From Mesorhizobium sp. 113-3-3 (GTDB lineage Bacteria > Pseudomonadota > Alphaproteobacteria > Rhizobiales > Rhizobiaceae), in contig NZ_AP023243.1 of assembly GCF_016756495.1 (NCBI RefSeq), forward strand, positions 1,550,001 through 1,614,000: a DNA stretch of 64,000 bases. Direction: 5' to 3'. The position numbers and the translations under genes were made by a program. This document shows positions 16,877-25,372 of the stretch, one piece after another. Numbering within the stretch: the stretch's first letter is position 1; each line of letters begins with the position of its first letter. Below the pieces are notes generated by a model. That model ran no database searches, was not told the DNA's origin, and was given only the letters and a program-made list of their open reading frames with translations.

Positions 16877-16919
16877 GCAATTCCGAAGGGACCGCGCCGC
16901 GCGCTTTTCCTGGAATTGC
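16877..16919. repeat. Dispersed palindromic element (copy B)
   Basis: GCAATTCC (16877-16884) pairs exactly with GGAATTGC (16912-16919), and the right half CTTTTCCTGGAATTGCTCTG parallels the element at 1849-1915. It sits in the divergent promoter region, between the operator-like site and the oxidoreductase start, so it would be in the 5' leader. Confidence 0.7.
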
Positions 16920-17005
16920 TCTGTGCGACCCGCTGTTCATTTTTGCGTGATCTGTTCCCGAATGCGCGGAATTTGGCACGGCATCGGCCATTCTGTCCAG
17001 CCATT

Positions 17006-17021
17006 CTGAATGAATGTTCAA
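17006..17021. promoter_or_regulatory. Predicted BetI-like (TetR) operator 1
   Basis: The 16 bases CTGAATGAATGTTCAA fit TTGAA-N6-TTCAA with one mismatch in the left arm. It lies between the divergent oxidoreductase operon (start 16851) and methyltransferase-regulator operon (start 17105). Two further sites with perfect arms stand at 25273 and 28051 before functionally linked genes. Confidence 0.65.
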
Positions 17022-17104
17022 CAAATGATATTGCGTTTTCCCCGACATGCGCTAGGCTTTGCGGCGTTCGAACTGAGCATTCGCCGATTGGGGATCGAGG
17101 GCTG

Positions 17105-17893
17105 ATGATCGAAACGGCAGATGCCGAGTATGACGACACCGCCATCCGCTTCCTCGAGGCGCTGTGGGGCGAAGGCTACCTGTCGCCGGGCGGGCCCGAA
17201 GAGGTCGACCGGGTCGTCGAAGGGCTTTCGCTCGAAGGCAAGACGGTCCTCGATATCGGCTGCGGCTCCGGCGGCATCATCCTTCATCTGGTCGAGCACC
17301 ATGGCGTGGCGCATGCCACCGGCTTCGATGTCGAGCAGCCGGTGATCGAGGCAGCCAGAGGGCGCGCCGCCGCGCGCGGGCTCTCGGACCATGCCGACTT
17401 CATCCAGGCGCCGCCCGGACCGTTGCCTTTCGCCGATCGCTCCTTCGATGTCGTCTTTTCCAAGGATGCGCTGCTGCACGTGCCCGACAAGGACAGCCTG
17501 TTCGCCGAAATCTTTCGCGTGCTGAAGCCGGGTGGCGTCTTTGCCGCCTCCAACTGGATGATCGGGCATGACGGTGAACCGTCACCCGAGATGAAGGCCT
17601 ATGTCGCCGCCGAGGGGCTGTCCTTCGCCATGGCCTCGCCGGCGCGCTATGCGCAGGCGATGCGCCGGGCGGGCTTTGCCGACATCACCGTGCGCGACCG
17701 CAATCCCTGGTACCGGGAGGTGGCGCGCGGGGAACTCGCGCGGCTCAAGGGACCGCTCTACACCCGAGCCGCGGCAGCGGTCGGCGCGGCCTATGTCGAC
17801 AAGAACATCAAGACCTGGGAGGCCATGCAGAAGGTGCTTGACAGCGGCGAGCACCGTCCCACTCATCTGCGCGGTTGGAGGCCGGTTGGATAG
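17105..17893 (+). CDS. SAM-dependent methyltransferase (phosphoethanolamine N-methyltransferase-like)
   Basis: 262 residues. The class I SAM site is [17 protein letters not shown] (about 49-65), then an acidic residue in GFDVEQPV and the post-I motif [20 protein letters not shown] followed by LKPGG. The KDALLHV...LKPGG stretch resembles phosphoethanolamine N-methyltransferases, but small-molecule specificity cannot be assigned. The start at 17105 follows GATCGAGGGCTG; longer upstream frames run through the operator. It is the first gene of the rightward operon that includes the BetI-like regulator 7 nt after its stop. Confidence 0.85.
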   Translation: MIETADAEYDDTAIRFLEALWGEGYLSPGGPEEVDRVVEGLSLEGKTVLDIGCGSGGIILHLVEHHGVAHATGFDVEQPVIEAARGRAAARGLSDHADFIQAPPGPLPFADRSFDVVFSKDALLHVPDKDSLFAEIFRVLKPGGVFAASNWMIGHDGEPSPEMKAYVAAEGLSFAMASPARYAQAMRRAGFADITVRDRNPWYREVARGELARLKGPLYTRAAAAVGAAYVDKNIKTWEAMQKVLDSGEHRPTHLRGWRPVG

Positions 17894-17899
17894 CCGGCG

Positions 17900-18586
17900 A
17901 TGCTGGAGACCGTCACACCCATGAAGACTTCCGAGGCCAGGGACATTCCCGCCGAAACGGCGCAAAAGGGCGATGCCGAAAAGCGTGGCCGCAAGGCTTC
18001 GAAGGAGGTGCGCCAGCTGCAGTTGATCGAGGCGACGATCGACTCGCTGGCCAAGCGCGGCTACGCCGAGACGACGATGGCCGATGTCGCCGATGGCGCT
18101 GGCCTCTCGCGGGGCATCGTCAACTTCCATTTCGAGAGCAAGGAAAAGCTGCTGATCGCGACGCTGCAGCACATGTATGACGAGTATTCGGCGCATTGGC
18201 GCGCCTCCCTGCAGAAGGCAGGCGACGATCCGGCGCGGCAGCTGCAGCAACTGGTGTGGGCCGACTTCGACCGCTCGATCTGCAACAAGCGCAAGCTCGC
18301 CGCCTGGCTGGCCTTCTGGGGCGAGGCCAAGTCGCGGCCGACCTATCAGGCGCTGAGCAGTTCGCGCGACAATTATTACCAGCAGGTCTTCATCGATCTC
18401 TGCGCGACGCTCAAGCAGAGCGGCTCGTATGCCTATGAGCCGCAGGTGATGGCGCTGGCGCTGTCGGCCATGCTGGAGGGGCTGTGGCTGCGGCTGATGA
18501 TGGGCACCGAGGATACGACGCGCGAAACAGCCTTGCAGGCGGCCAACGCTTTCTTGGCCGCTGCCTTCCCCAAGCACTACGGTTAG
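17900..18586 (+). CDS. TetR-family regulator, BetI-like
   Basis: 228 residues (an ATG at 17921 is an alternative start). The N-terminal helix-turn-helix spans about 34-80: IEATIDSLAKRGYAETTMAD, then GLSRGIVNFHFESKEKLLIA. The ligand domain contains AAWLAFWGEAKSRPTY and MLEGLWLRLMMG, which closely parallel E. coli BetI (KAWLAFW... and DGLWLRA), the choline-responsive repressor. I infer that it represses the cluster via the TTGAA-N6-TTCAA sites and that the inducer is a quaternary or methylated amine. No betA/betB/betC genes are present, so it is not the classic choline operon. Confidence 0.87.
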   Translation: MLETVTPMKTSEARDIPAETAQKGDAEKRGRKASKEVRQLQLIEATIDSLAKRGYAETTMADVADGAGLSRGIVNFHFESKEKLLIATLQHMYDEYSAHWRASLQKAGDDPARQLQQLVWADFDRSICNKRKLAAWLAFWGEAKSRPTYQALSSSRDNYYQQVFIDLCATLKQSGSYAYEPQVMALALSAMLEGLWLRLMMGTEDTTRETALQAANAFLAAAFPKHYG

Positions 18587-18634
18587 CAACAGCCGGCCGC
18601 CAAGACCGGCAAGACCAAAAGAGGATGGAACAGC

Positions 18635-19717
18635 ATGAAGAACCTTAGCCGACGCCTGACATTGACATTGGCGCTGGGTGGCGCGCTTGCGGCTTCGGCG
18701 GCAGCGTTTGCCGTCGCCGCCGACAAGGATCTGATCGTGTTCGACTGGTCCGGCTATGAGGACCCGAGCTTCCATCCGAAATATGTCGAGAAGAACGGCG
18801 ATTCGCCGACCTTCGCCTTCTTCGGCGACGAGGACGAGGCATTCGAGAAGGTGCGCTCGGGCTTCAAGGCCGATCTCGGCCACCCCTGCTCGCAGAGCGT
18901 AACGAAGTGGCGTGAGGCAGGCCTGCTGCAGCCGCTCGACACGTCGAAGATCACAGGCTGGAAGGACCTCAATCCCGGCATCATGGCAATGAAGAATCTC
19001 GCCACGACCGATGACGGCAAGGCTTGGTTCATGCCGTGGGACTGGGGCAACACGCAGCTCACCTATAACTCCTCCAAGATCGGCGCCAAGGACGTGCAGT
19101 CGCTGAAGGCGTTCGCCGATCCGAAGTTCAAAGGCCGGGTGTCGATCGGCGACAATGTCGACGACGCCTATGCGCTGGCAAGCCTTGCCATCGGCCTGAG
19201 GGATTGGACCAAGATGACGGACGACCAGTTCAAGCAGGCCTCCGACTTCCTGCGCCAGGTGCACAAGAACGTCCGCTCCTACTGGACCGACACCACCGAT
19301 ATCGTGCAGCTGATGAGCGGTGGCGAGGTCGACCTCGCCTGGGCCTGGAACGACGCGACGGTTCAGTCCGTCAAGGCGGGCGTGCCGATCAAGTCGGTAA
19401 AGGATACCAATGAAGGCATCTCGACCTGGGTCTGCGGCTATGTGTTGTTCAAGGATGCGCCCGGCAATGTCGACAAGGCCTATGATTATCTGAACGCCGT
19501 CAACGATCCGGAGACCGCCAAGGTGCTGGTCAAGGACTGGGGCTATGGCCAGGCCAACGCCAAGGGCATGGCCGGCGTCGACCCGGCGATCCTGAAGGAA
19601 AAGGGCTATGACGACGTGCAGAAATTCGTCGACAAGACGCTCTTCCAGTCGCCGCTGCCGTCCGATCTGAAGCTGAAGATGATCGCCGAATTCGAGAAGA
19701 TCAAAGCCGGGTACTGA
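18635..19717 (+). CDS. PotD/PotF-like periplasmic substrate-binding protein 1
   Basis: 360 residues with a signal peptide (about 1-28, cleavage near AVA-ADKD). Mature start LIVFDWSGYEDPSFHP is typical of the spermidine/putrescine binding-protein family. Trp, Tyr and acidic residues that line cation sites in PotD are plentiful (WDWGN, DWTK, WAWND). GAGGATGG lies 8 nt before the ATG. It is followed by a paralogue and then an amine oxidase; the matching ATPase and permeases lie on the opposite strand at 22177-25038. The ligand is likely a polyamine-like or methylated cation, by inference. Confidence 0.87.
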   Translation: MKNLSRRLTLTLALGGALAASAAAFAVAADKDLIVFDWSGYEDPSFHPKYVEKNGDSPTFAFFGDEDEAFEKVRSGFKADLGHPCSQSVTKWREAGLLQPLDTSKITGWKDLNPGIMAMKNLATTDDGKAWFMPWDWGNTQLTYNSSKIGAKDVQSLKAFADPKFKGRVSIGDNVDDAYALASLAIGLRDWTKMTDDQFKQASDFLRQVHKNVRSYWTDTTDIVQLMSGGEVDLAWAWNDATVQSVKAGVPIKSVKDTNEGISTWVCGYVLFKDAPGNVDKAYDYLNAVNDPETAKVLVKDWGYGQANAKGMAGVDPAILKEKGYDDVQKFVDKTLFQSPLPSDLKLKMIAEFEKIKAGY

Positions 19718-19731
19718 TCTCGTCTCGACGT

Positions 19732-19763
19732 CCCGTCCGACGCCGATATGGCGGGCGGACGGG
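19732..19763. other. Hairpin between the two binding-protein genes
   Basis: CCCGTCCG (19732-19739) pairs exactly with CGGACGGG (19756-19763), with a further inner GCC/GGC pairing. There is no T-run. Such a 3' hairpin commonly stabilises upstream binding-protein mRNA or reduces read-through. Confidence 0.55.
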
Positions 19764-19829
19764 CCTCGCCAAAGCGGGTGATTTCTCCTAACCTCGCAGC
19801 AAGCTTTTTCGCGATGGGGGAGTTTCGCC

Positions 19830-20906
19830 ATGACGCCAATGCTACGCCGCCTGGCGCTTGCCGCCGCCTGCACGATCGGCGCCGGCGCGGCCTATGCCTG
19901 GGCGGAAGGCGGCGGCGATCTCGTGGTGTTCGACTGGTCCGGCTACGAGGACCCGCTGCTGCATCCCGCCTACACCGCCAAAAATGGCGCCGAGCCGACC
20001 TTCGCCTTCTTCGGCGACGAGGACGAAGCCTTCGAGAAGATGCGGGCGGGCTTCAAGGCCGACATCGCGCACCCCTGTTCGCAAAGCGTGGCGAAATGGC
20101 GTGACGCGGGCCTGCTGCAGCCGCTCGACACGTCGAAGATCACAGGCTGGAAAGACCTCAATCCTGGCATCATGGCGATGAAGAACCTCACCACCACGGC
20201 CGACGGCAAGGCTTGGTTCATGCCGTTCGACTGGGGCAACACGGCGCTGCTCTACCGCACCGACAATGTGACGGCGGACGAGGCGAAGTCGCTGCGGATT
20301 CTGGCCGATCCGAAATTCAAGGGCCGGGTCACCATCGGCGACAATGTCGACGATGCCTACGCGCTGGCGAGCCTGGTCATCGGCCTGAAGGACTGGACCA
20401 AGATGACCGACGCGCAATTCAAGGAAGCGTCGGATTTCCTGCGCCAGGTGCACAAGAATGTCCGTCTCTATTGGACCGATTCGAGCGATATCGACCAGGC
20501 GTTTTCCGGCAATGAGGTCGACCTTGCCTGGGGCTGGGGCCAGACGCTGATCGCGATGAGCGGGCAAGGCGTTCCCGTCGCCATGAACCGCGATACCAAA
20601 GAAGGCATGTCGACCTGGGTGTGCGGGTACGTGCTGATGAAGGACGCGCCGGGCAAGCTCGACCAGGCCTATGATTTCCTGAACGCGGTCAACGCGCCGG
20701 ACATTTCCAAATACATGGTCACGACGTTCGGCTACGGCCATGGCAACAGTGCCGGCATGGCCGCGATCGACCACAAGGTGCTGGCCGAGCGCGGCTTCGG
20801 CGACATCGACAAGTTCCTCGACAAGACGCTGTTCCAGCAGCCGGTCGCGCCCGAACTGAAGAAGCGCATGGTCGACGAGTTCGAGAAGATCAAGGCCGGA
20901 TATTGA
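19830..20906 (+). CDS. PotD/PotF-like periplasmic substrate-binding protein 2
   Basis: 358 residues, signal peptide about 1-25 (cleavage near AYA-WAEGG). It aligns end to end with the preceding protein, with long identical blocks such as FAFFGDEDEAFEK, LLQPLDTSKITGWKDLNPGI and FKGRV-IGDNVDDAYALASL. Differences concentrate in the segment around residues 225-255 (WGWGQTLIAMSGQG versus WAWNDATVQSVKAG), which lies near the expected ligand site. The duplication therefore may widen the substrate range. The stop overlaps the TTG start of the amine oxidase (TTGA). Confidence 0.87.
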   Translation: MTPMLRRLALAAACTIGAGAAYAWAEGGGDLVVFDWSGYEDPLLHPAYTAKNGAEPTFAFFGDEDEAFEKMRAGFKADIAHPCSQSVAKWRDAGLLQPLDTSKITGWKDLNPGIMAMKNLTTTADGKAWFMPFDWGNTALLYRTDNVTADEAKSLRILADPKFKGRVTIGDNVDDAYALASLVIGLKDWTKMTDAQFKEASDFLRQVHKNVRLYWTDSSDIDQAFSGNEVDLAWGWGQTLIAMSGQGVPVAMNRDTKEGMSTWVCGYVLMKDAPGKLDQAYDFLNAVNAPDISKYMVTTFGYGHGNSAGMAAIDHKVLAERGFGDIDKFLDKTLFQQPVAPELKKRMVDEFEKIKAGY

Positions 20907-22213
20907 ACGATAAAACCCAGAGAACCGACGTCGTCATCGTCGGTGCCGGCTTCACCGGCCTGTCGGCGGCGCTTGAACTGAAGCAGGCCGGCATCGATTT
21001 CCTGTTGCTTGAAGCGCGCGACCGCGTCGGCGGGAGGGTCGAGGCGATCCGCAACGGACTTGGCGAGCGCATTGACAGCGGCGGCCAGTTCCTGTGCGAG
21101 GACATGCCGGAAGTGATGGCGCTGGCGAAGGCGCGCGGCAAGACCTTCGTCGAAACCTATGTCGAGGGTGATTTCGTCACGCATCCGCCGATGCCGGCCA
21201 AGGACGCCAAGCAGACCTATCACGGCGCGATGGCGATCCGTGAGCGCATGAACGGCATCGAGCCGGACGACCCGTCGATAAAAGGCATGAGCGTCGCCGC
21301 CTGGCTCGAACGCCAGCCTGATCCTATCGATGCCAAGACCGCTTTCCGCTCGATGATCGAAGGCCTGTGGTGCCTGCCGATGGACAAGGTGCCGCTCTGG
21401 CACCTGATCGACAATGACCGGCGCATCACCAACGAGGTGCCGGAGCTGCAATATTTCCTGCGCGAGACGATGGAGTCGGTTGCCGCGGATCTGGCTGGTG
21501 ACCTCGGCCACCGGGTCCGGCTCGGCGAAGCGGTCACGCGCATCGAGCATGAGCCGCAAGGCGTTCGTGTCGTCACCGGCAATGGCGTGATCGATGCGCG
21601 CCAGGTGCTGGTCGCGCTGCCGCCGGCGACGGCCGCGAAACTCGCTTTCGCGCCGGCCTTGCCGCCCTCCCTGAGGCAGGCGCTTGGCGTTTGGGAAAGC
21701 GGCGCGGTGATCAAGATCCTGGTGCGCTATCCCCGGCCGTTCTGGCGCGAGCGGGGCTTGAGCGGCATGGTGATGTGGCGCGATCTGCCGGGGCTGTTTG
21801 CCTGCGACGCCAGCACGGATGCGGAGCATGCCGCGCTCGTCGTCTTCGTCGGCGGGCCGCTGGCGTTGCGATGGCGTGCGCTCAGCGATGCCGCGTTGCG
21901 CGCGGAAGTGACGGCAAGGCTGGTGGCTGCTCTTGGTCCGGGCGCAGGCGACAGTGTTGATTTCAGCCAGCGCGACTGGATCCATGACCGCTGGAGCGGC
22001 GGCGCCTACAGCGACCTCATCGTCGATGCGACGGCGAGGGACGCCGAGAGGGCGATTCTCGCGGGTGCGCCGCCACTGCATTTCGCCTCTTCGGAACTGT
22101 CGCCGTCATTCCCCGGCTATGTCGAAGGTGCGATCGTCGCCGGGCGCATCGCCGCCCGCAAGATCATGGCGCAGCTTCAGTCGCCCATCGCCACCAGCGC
22201 CTCGGGATCGTAG
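20903..22213 (+). CDS. FAD-dependent amine oxidase (MAO/polyamine oxidase family)
   Basis: 436 residues starting at a TTG that overlaps the upstream stop by 4 nt (TTGA), so translation is coupled. The FAD motif is VVIVGAGFTGLSAALELKQA with RVGGRVEA downstream; the C-terminal FAD contact is GYVEGAIVAGRIAA. The length fits flavin monoamine/polyamine oxidases, which convert amines to aldehydes or imines with H2O2 release. It lacks a signal peptide. Its 3' end overlaps the convergent ABC ATPase gene by 37 nt, a tail-to-tail arrangement that could produce antisense interference. Confidence 0.86.
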   Translation: MNDKTQRTDVVIVGAGFTGLSAALELKQAGIDFLLLEARDRVGGRVEAIRNGLGERIDSGGQFLCEDMPEVMALAKARGKTFVETYVEGDFVTHPPMPAKDAKQTYHGAMAIRERMNGIEPDDPSIKGMSVAAWLERQPDPIDAKTAFRSMIEGLWCLPMDKVPLWHLIDNDRRITNEVPELQYFLRETMESVAADLAGDLGHRVRLGEAVTRIEHEPQGVRVVTGNGVIDARQVLVALPPATAAKLAFAPALPPSLRQALGVWESGAVIKILVRYPRPFWRERGLSGMVMWRDLPGLFACDASTDAEHAALVVFVGGPLALRWRALSDAALRAEVTARLVAALGPGAGDSVDFSQRDWIHDRWSGGAYSDLIVDATARDAERAILAGAPPLHFASSELSPSFPGYVEGAIVAGRIAARKIMAQLQSPIATSASGS

Positions 22214-23310
22214 GCGAGGCGGATCGGGGTGCCGACCGGAATGTCGTCGGCGCCGAAATCGTTGGTCTCGGTCACCGACAGCGGCTTTTCCAGTCCCGGT
22301 ATCTCGACGATCAGATGGGTGATCTCGCCGAAATAGTGGCGTTCGACCACCTTGCCGGCGACCTCGAATTTTGCCGTGGCATTGTCCCACAGCACGCGCA
22401 GACGTTCTGGCCGTATGCCGAGCGTCGCCGCGCCGCCATTGCGCACAAAGGCCTTCGGCTTGTCGGTCTTGACGCGGCCGAAGCCGAGCGTGTCGACAAT
22501 CAATGAGGCGCCGTTCTCCTCGACGATCTCGGCCTTGACGAAGTTCATGCCGCCGAGGAAGTCGGCGACCTGGCGGTTGACCGGCCGCTGGTAGATTTCC
22601 TTGGGCGAGGCGACCTGCGCGATTTTGCCACCGAACATCACGGCGATGCGGTCGGACATTGCGAGCGCTTCATACTGGTCGTGGGTGACCAGCACGAAGG
22701 TGATGCCGACCGCTTGCTGCAGGCGGCGCAGCTCGACCTGCATCTGCTCACGCAATTTCTTGTCGAGCGCCGACAGCGGTTCGTCGAGCAGCAGCACCTT
22801 GGGCCGCATCACCAGCGCGCGGGCGAGCGCCACGCGCTGGCGCTGGCCACCGGACAGTTCGGTCGCCAGCCGCTTGCCGAGGCCGGTCAGCGAGACCTGC
22901 GCCAGCGCCTCCTCGACGCGGCGCTTCTCCTCGCCGCCCTGAAGCTTCAGCCGCTTCAGCCCGTAGGCGACGTTCTGCTCGACATTGAGGTGCGGGAAGA
23001 TCGCATAGCTCTGGAACACCATGTTGGTCGGCCGGCGGTTGGCCGGTATGCCTTCCATCGGCTGGCCGCCGACCGCGATCGAGCCGCTGGTCGGGTTGTC
23101 GAAACCGGCGATCATGCGCAGCAGCGTGGTCTTGCCACAGCCGGATGGGCCGAGCAGCGAAAAGAATTCGCCCTCCCTTATGGTCAGGGAGGCATCGTCC
23201 AGCGCCTTGAACGCTCCATAGCTGCGGGTGACGTTGCGGATCTCGATCATCGCCCGATCAGACTGGGCCCGATCCGATTGGGGGCGCTCGATCTGCGACT
23301 GGTCAGGCAT
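22177..23310 (-). CDS. ABC transporter ATP-binding protein, PotA-like
   Basis: 377 residues: Walker A GPSGCGKTT, signature LSGGQRQRVALARAL, Walker B VLLLDEPLSALD, H-loop VTHDQ, and a C-terminal TOBE region (about 290-370). It matches spermidine/putrescine-type ATPases. The ATG at 23310 overlaps the permease stop (ATGCCTGA, 8 nt). The first 20 residues (MPDQSQIERPQSDRAQSDRA) contain a short repeat and precede the conserved MIEIRNV, so an internal start at 23250 is possible. It works with the two permeases upstream and presumably both PotD-like proteins. Confidence 0.88.
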   Translation of the reverse strand: MPDQSQIERPQSDRAQSDRAMIEIRNVTRSYGAFKALDDASLTIREGEFFSLLGPSGCGKTTLLRMIAGFDNPTSGSIAVGGQPMEGIPANRRPTNMVFQSYAIFPHLNVEQNVAYGLKRLKLQGGEEKRRVEEALAQVSLTGLGKRLATELSGGQRQRVALARALVMRPKVLLLDEPLSALDKKLREQMQVELRRLQQAVGITFVLVTHDQYEALAMSDRIAVMFGGKIAQVASPKEIYQRPVNRQVADFLGGMNFVKAEIVEENGASLIVDTLGFGRVKTDKPKAFVRNGGAATLGIRPERLRVLWDNATAKFEVAGKVVERHYFGEITHLIVEIPGLEKPLSVTETNDFGADDIPVGTPIRLAYDPEALVAMGD

Positions 23311-24124
23311 AGAGGCCTCCCTCGTTCTGGGTGCGTATGGCCGCGCGGCGGCGCAGGATTTCGGCGATTGTCATCAACAGGAAAGAGGCAACCAGCAGCA
23401 GCGTGCCCAGCGCTAGCACGCCTGGCAGTTTCGAGGCGAAGCGCAACTGGCCCCAGATGTAGATCGGCAGCGTCGCTTCGGTGCCGGTCAGGAAGAAGGC
23501 GATGATGAACTCGTCGAGCGAGATGGTGAAGCAGACCAGCAGGCTGGAGATGATGGCCGGCGCCACCATCGGCAGCGTCACCCGGCGGAAGGTGCCGAAG
23601 GCGCTTTCGCCGAGATCGGCGGAGGCTTCCTCCAGGCTGCGATCAAAACCCTCGAAGCCGGAGGTGAGCACCGTCATCGAATAGGGAATGCAGATCAGGA
23701 CATGGCCGAGCACGACGGTGAACAGCGACAGGCTGAGACCCAGCTGCAGCATCACCAGCAGCATCGAGATGGCGACGATGACCTCGGGCAGCACCAGCGG
23801 CGCCATGATCAGGCCGTTGATGGTGCGGCGGCCGGGATAGCGGTAGCGGGTGATCGAACGGGCGGCGAGGATGCCTAGCACGGTGGCCAGGACCGAGGCG
23901 CAGACGCCGACTTTCAGGCTGTTCCAGGCAGCGTCGAGCAAAGCCGGCGTGTGCGGCAGGTCCGCATACCATTGCAAGGTGAAGCCTGTGAGCGGGAATT
24001 TCGGCGTCGGCGCCGTGTTGATCGAGAAGATCGGCAGGAAGATCACGGGCAGATAGAGGAAGACGATATAGAGGAACGCATAGACGGACAGCCAGCCGCC
24101 CGACAGGAAGCGCCGCGCCCTCAT
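23303..24124 (-). CDS. ABC transporter permease, PotC-like
   Basis: 273 residues, about six membrane spans. The ATPase-coupling EAA loop reads EEASADLGESAFGTFRRVTL near residues 170-190. It belongs to the polyamine/opine permease family. It overlaps the upstream permease by 4 nt (ATGA) and the downstream ATPase by 8 nt, so the three are translated together. Confidence 0.88.
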   Translation of the reverse strand: MRARRFLSGGWLSVYAFLYIVFLYLPVIFLPIFSINTAPTPKFPLTGFTLQWYADLPHTPALLDAAWNSLKVGVCASVLATVLGILAARSITRYRYPGRRTINGLIMAPLVLPEVIVAISMLLVMLQLGLSLSLFTVVLGHVLICIPYSMTVLTSGFEGFDRSLEEASADLGESAFGTFRRVTLPMVAPAIISSLLVCFTISLDEFIIAFFLTGTEATLPIYIWGQLRFASKLPGVLALGTLLLVASFLLMTIAEILRRRAAIRTQNEGGLYA

Positions 24125-25038
24125 CGTGCCAGCCTCTGCAGGGCGCGGATGATCAGCACCGTGGCACCGGCCATCAGGGTCACGATCAGCATGGTGGTGA
24201 CCGAAAGCGCGGCGCCGAGCGGCCAGTTGGCCGCCTTGCCGAACTGCGCCTGGATGGCGTTGGCGATCATGACGCCGTCCTTGCCGCCGACCAGTTTCGG
24301 CGTGACATAGTCGCCGACGGTGGGGATCATGACGATGAGCGCCGCCGAAATGACGCCCGGCGCCGACAGCGGCAAGGTCACGCGCAGGAATGAGCGCAAG
24401 GGGCCGTCGCCGAGGTCGGTGGCGGCCTCGACCAGCGTGCGGTCGACCTTTTCCAGCGAGACGAAGATCGGCAGGATGGCGAAGGCCGCCCAGGCGTGGG
24501 TGAGGGTGATGATGACGGCGCTCGAATTGTAGAGCAGAGCGGTCGACGGCTCGTCAATTATGCCGAGGCCCATCAGGCCGGAATTCAAGACGCCATTATA
24601 GCCGAGGATGACCTTCCACGACATGACGCGCAGGAGATAACTGGTCCAGAACGGGATGGTGATGAGGAACAGCCACAGGCTCTTGTGACGGCCGCCATGG
24701 AAGGAAATGTAGTAGGCGATGGGGTAGGCGAGGATGACGGTGAACAGGCTGACCGTCAGCGAAATGTAGAGCGAGCGCCACAACAGATCGCGGTAGATCG
24801 GCTCGGTCAGCGCGACGCGGTAGTTTTCCAACGTGAAGGTGCGGTCGATGGTCAGATAGTGCTGCGTCCAGAAGGAGTGGGCGATGACCACCAGGATCGG
24901 CAGGACCAGCAGGATAAGGGCGTAGAGAAAGGTCGGACTGATCAAGGCAAAGCCCTGGACGGGCTCGGATTGCAGAAGGGCATTTCGTCTGGCCCGCGTC
25001 ATGCGCAATGGAGGCGACCCTTCCACGGCCGCCGTCAT
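24121..25038 (-). CDS. ABC transporter permease, PotB-like
   Basis: 305 residues, about six membrane spans, with the EAA loop VEAATDLGDGPLRSFLRVTL near 205-225. It is the first gene of the leftward permease-permease-ATPase operon. Its leader carries a palindromic repeat at 25152-25201 and the operator at 25273-25288, which it shares with the divergent aminotransferase gene. An internal ATG at residue 13 is an alternative start. Confidence 0.87.
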   Translation of the reverse strand: MTAAVEGSPPLRMTRARRNALLQSEPVQGFALISPTFLYALILLVLPILVVIAHSFWTQHYLTIDRTFTLENYRVALTEPIYRDLLWRSLYISLTVSLFTVILAYPIAYYISFHGGRHKSLWLFLITIPFWTSYLLRVMSWKVILGYNGVLNSGLMGLGIIDEPSTALLYNSSAVIITLTHAWAAFAILPIFVSLEKVDRTLVEAATDLGDGPLRSFLRVTLPLSAPGVISAALIVMIPTVGDYVTPKLVGGKDGVMIANAIQAQFGKAANWPLGAALSVTTMLIVTLMAGATVLIIRALQRLAR

Positions 25039-25151
25039 TGCCAGACTCCGGAGGGCAGGGCTCCGGGCGTGATCTCGGTTGCTGGCCTGGACTGTTCCGC
25101 CATGCGCATCCCATCGTGATGGCGCCGGCTGTTTGTTCCCACTTTATCCTC

Positions 25152-25201
25152 GGAACGCGATCGGACGCAAAACCGGTGACCACTTTTGCTGGTCGCGTTC
25201 C
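25152..25201. repeat. Dispersed palindromic element (copy C, different family)
   Basis: GGAACGCGA (25152-25160) pairs exactly with TCGCGTTCC (25193-25201). The interior has the AAAACCGGTGACCACTTTT core that I recognise from many rhizobial intergenic repeats. It lies in the 5' leader of the permease operon. Confidence 0.65.
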
Positions 25202-25272
25202 TAGCTTGCCGGCTTTCTTTCATCATGCGCGCATCCGTGGATTGAAATCAAGCGCTATTTCTGAGATATTGA

Positions 25273-25288
25273 TTGAACGGACATTCAA
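25273..25288. promoter_or_regulatory. Predicted BetI-like (TetR) operator 2
   Basis: TTGAACGGACATTCAA: TTGAA and TTCAA are perfect inverted arms around 6 nt. It is located between the divergent ABC operon (start 25038) and aminotransferase gene (start 25373). Confidence 0.7.
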
Positions 25289-25372
25289 AATCAGGTGAAG
25301 AAAGCCGTCATCTGCGGTATTGCCACCGAATTCGAGGTCCTTGAAAAAATCGAAAGAGATGTGGAGACGACG

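Noticed and set aside
15631..16950. A 439-codon plus-strand frame (and similar ones at 14166-15239 and 55272-56987 minus).
   Set aside because: All mirror well-defined flavoprotein or dehydrogenase genes and contain no recognisable domain.
17582..19873. A 763-codon minus-strand frame.
   Set aside because: Antisense to the methyltransferase end, the BetI-like regulator and binding protein 1, all with clear motifs; no ribosome site or domain.
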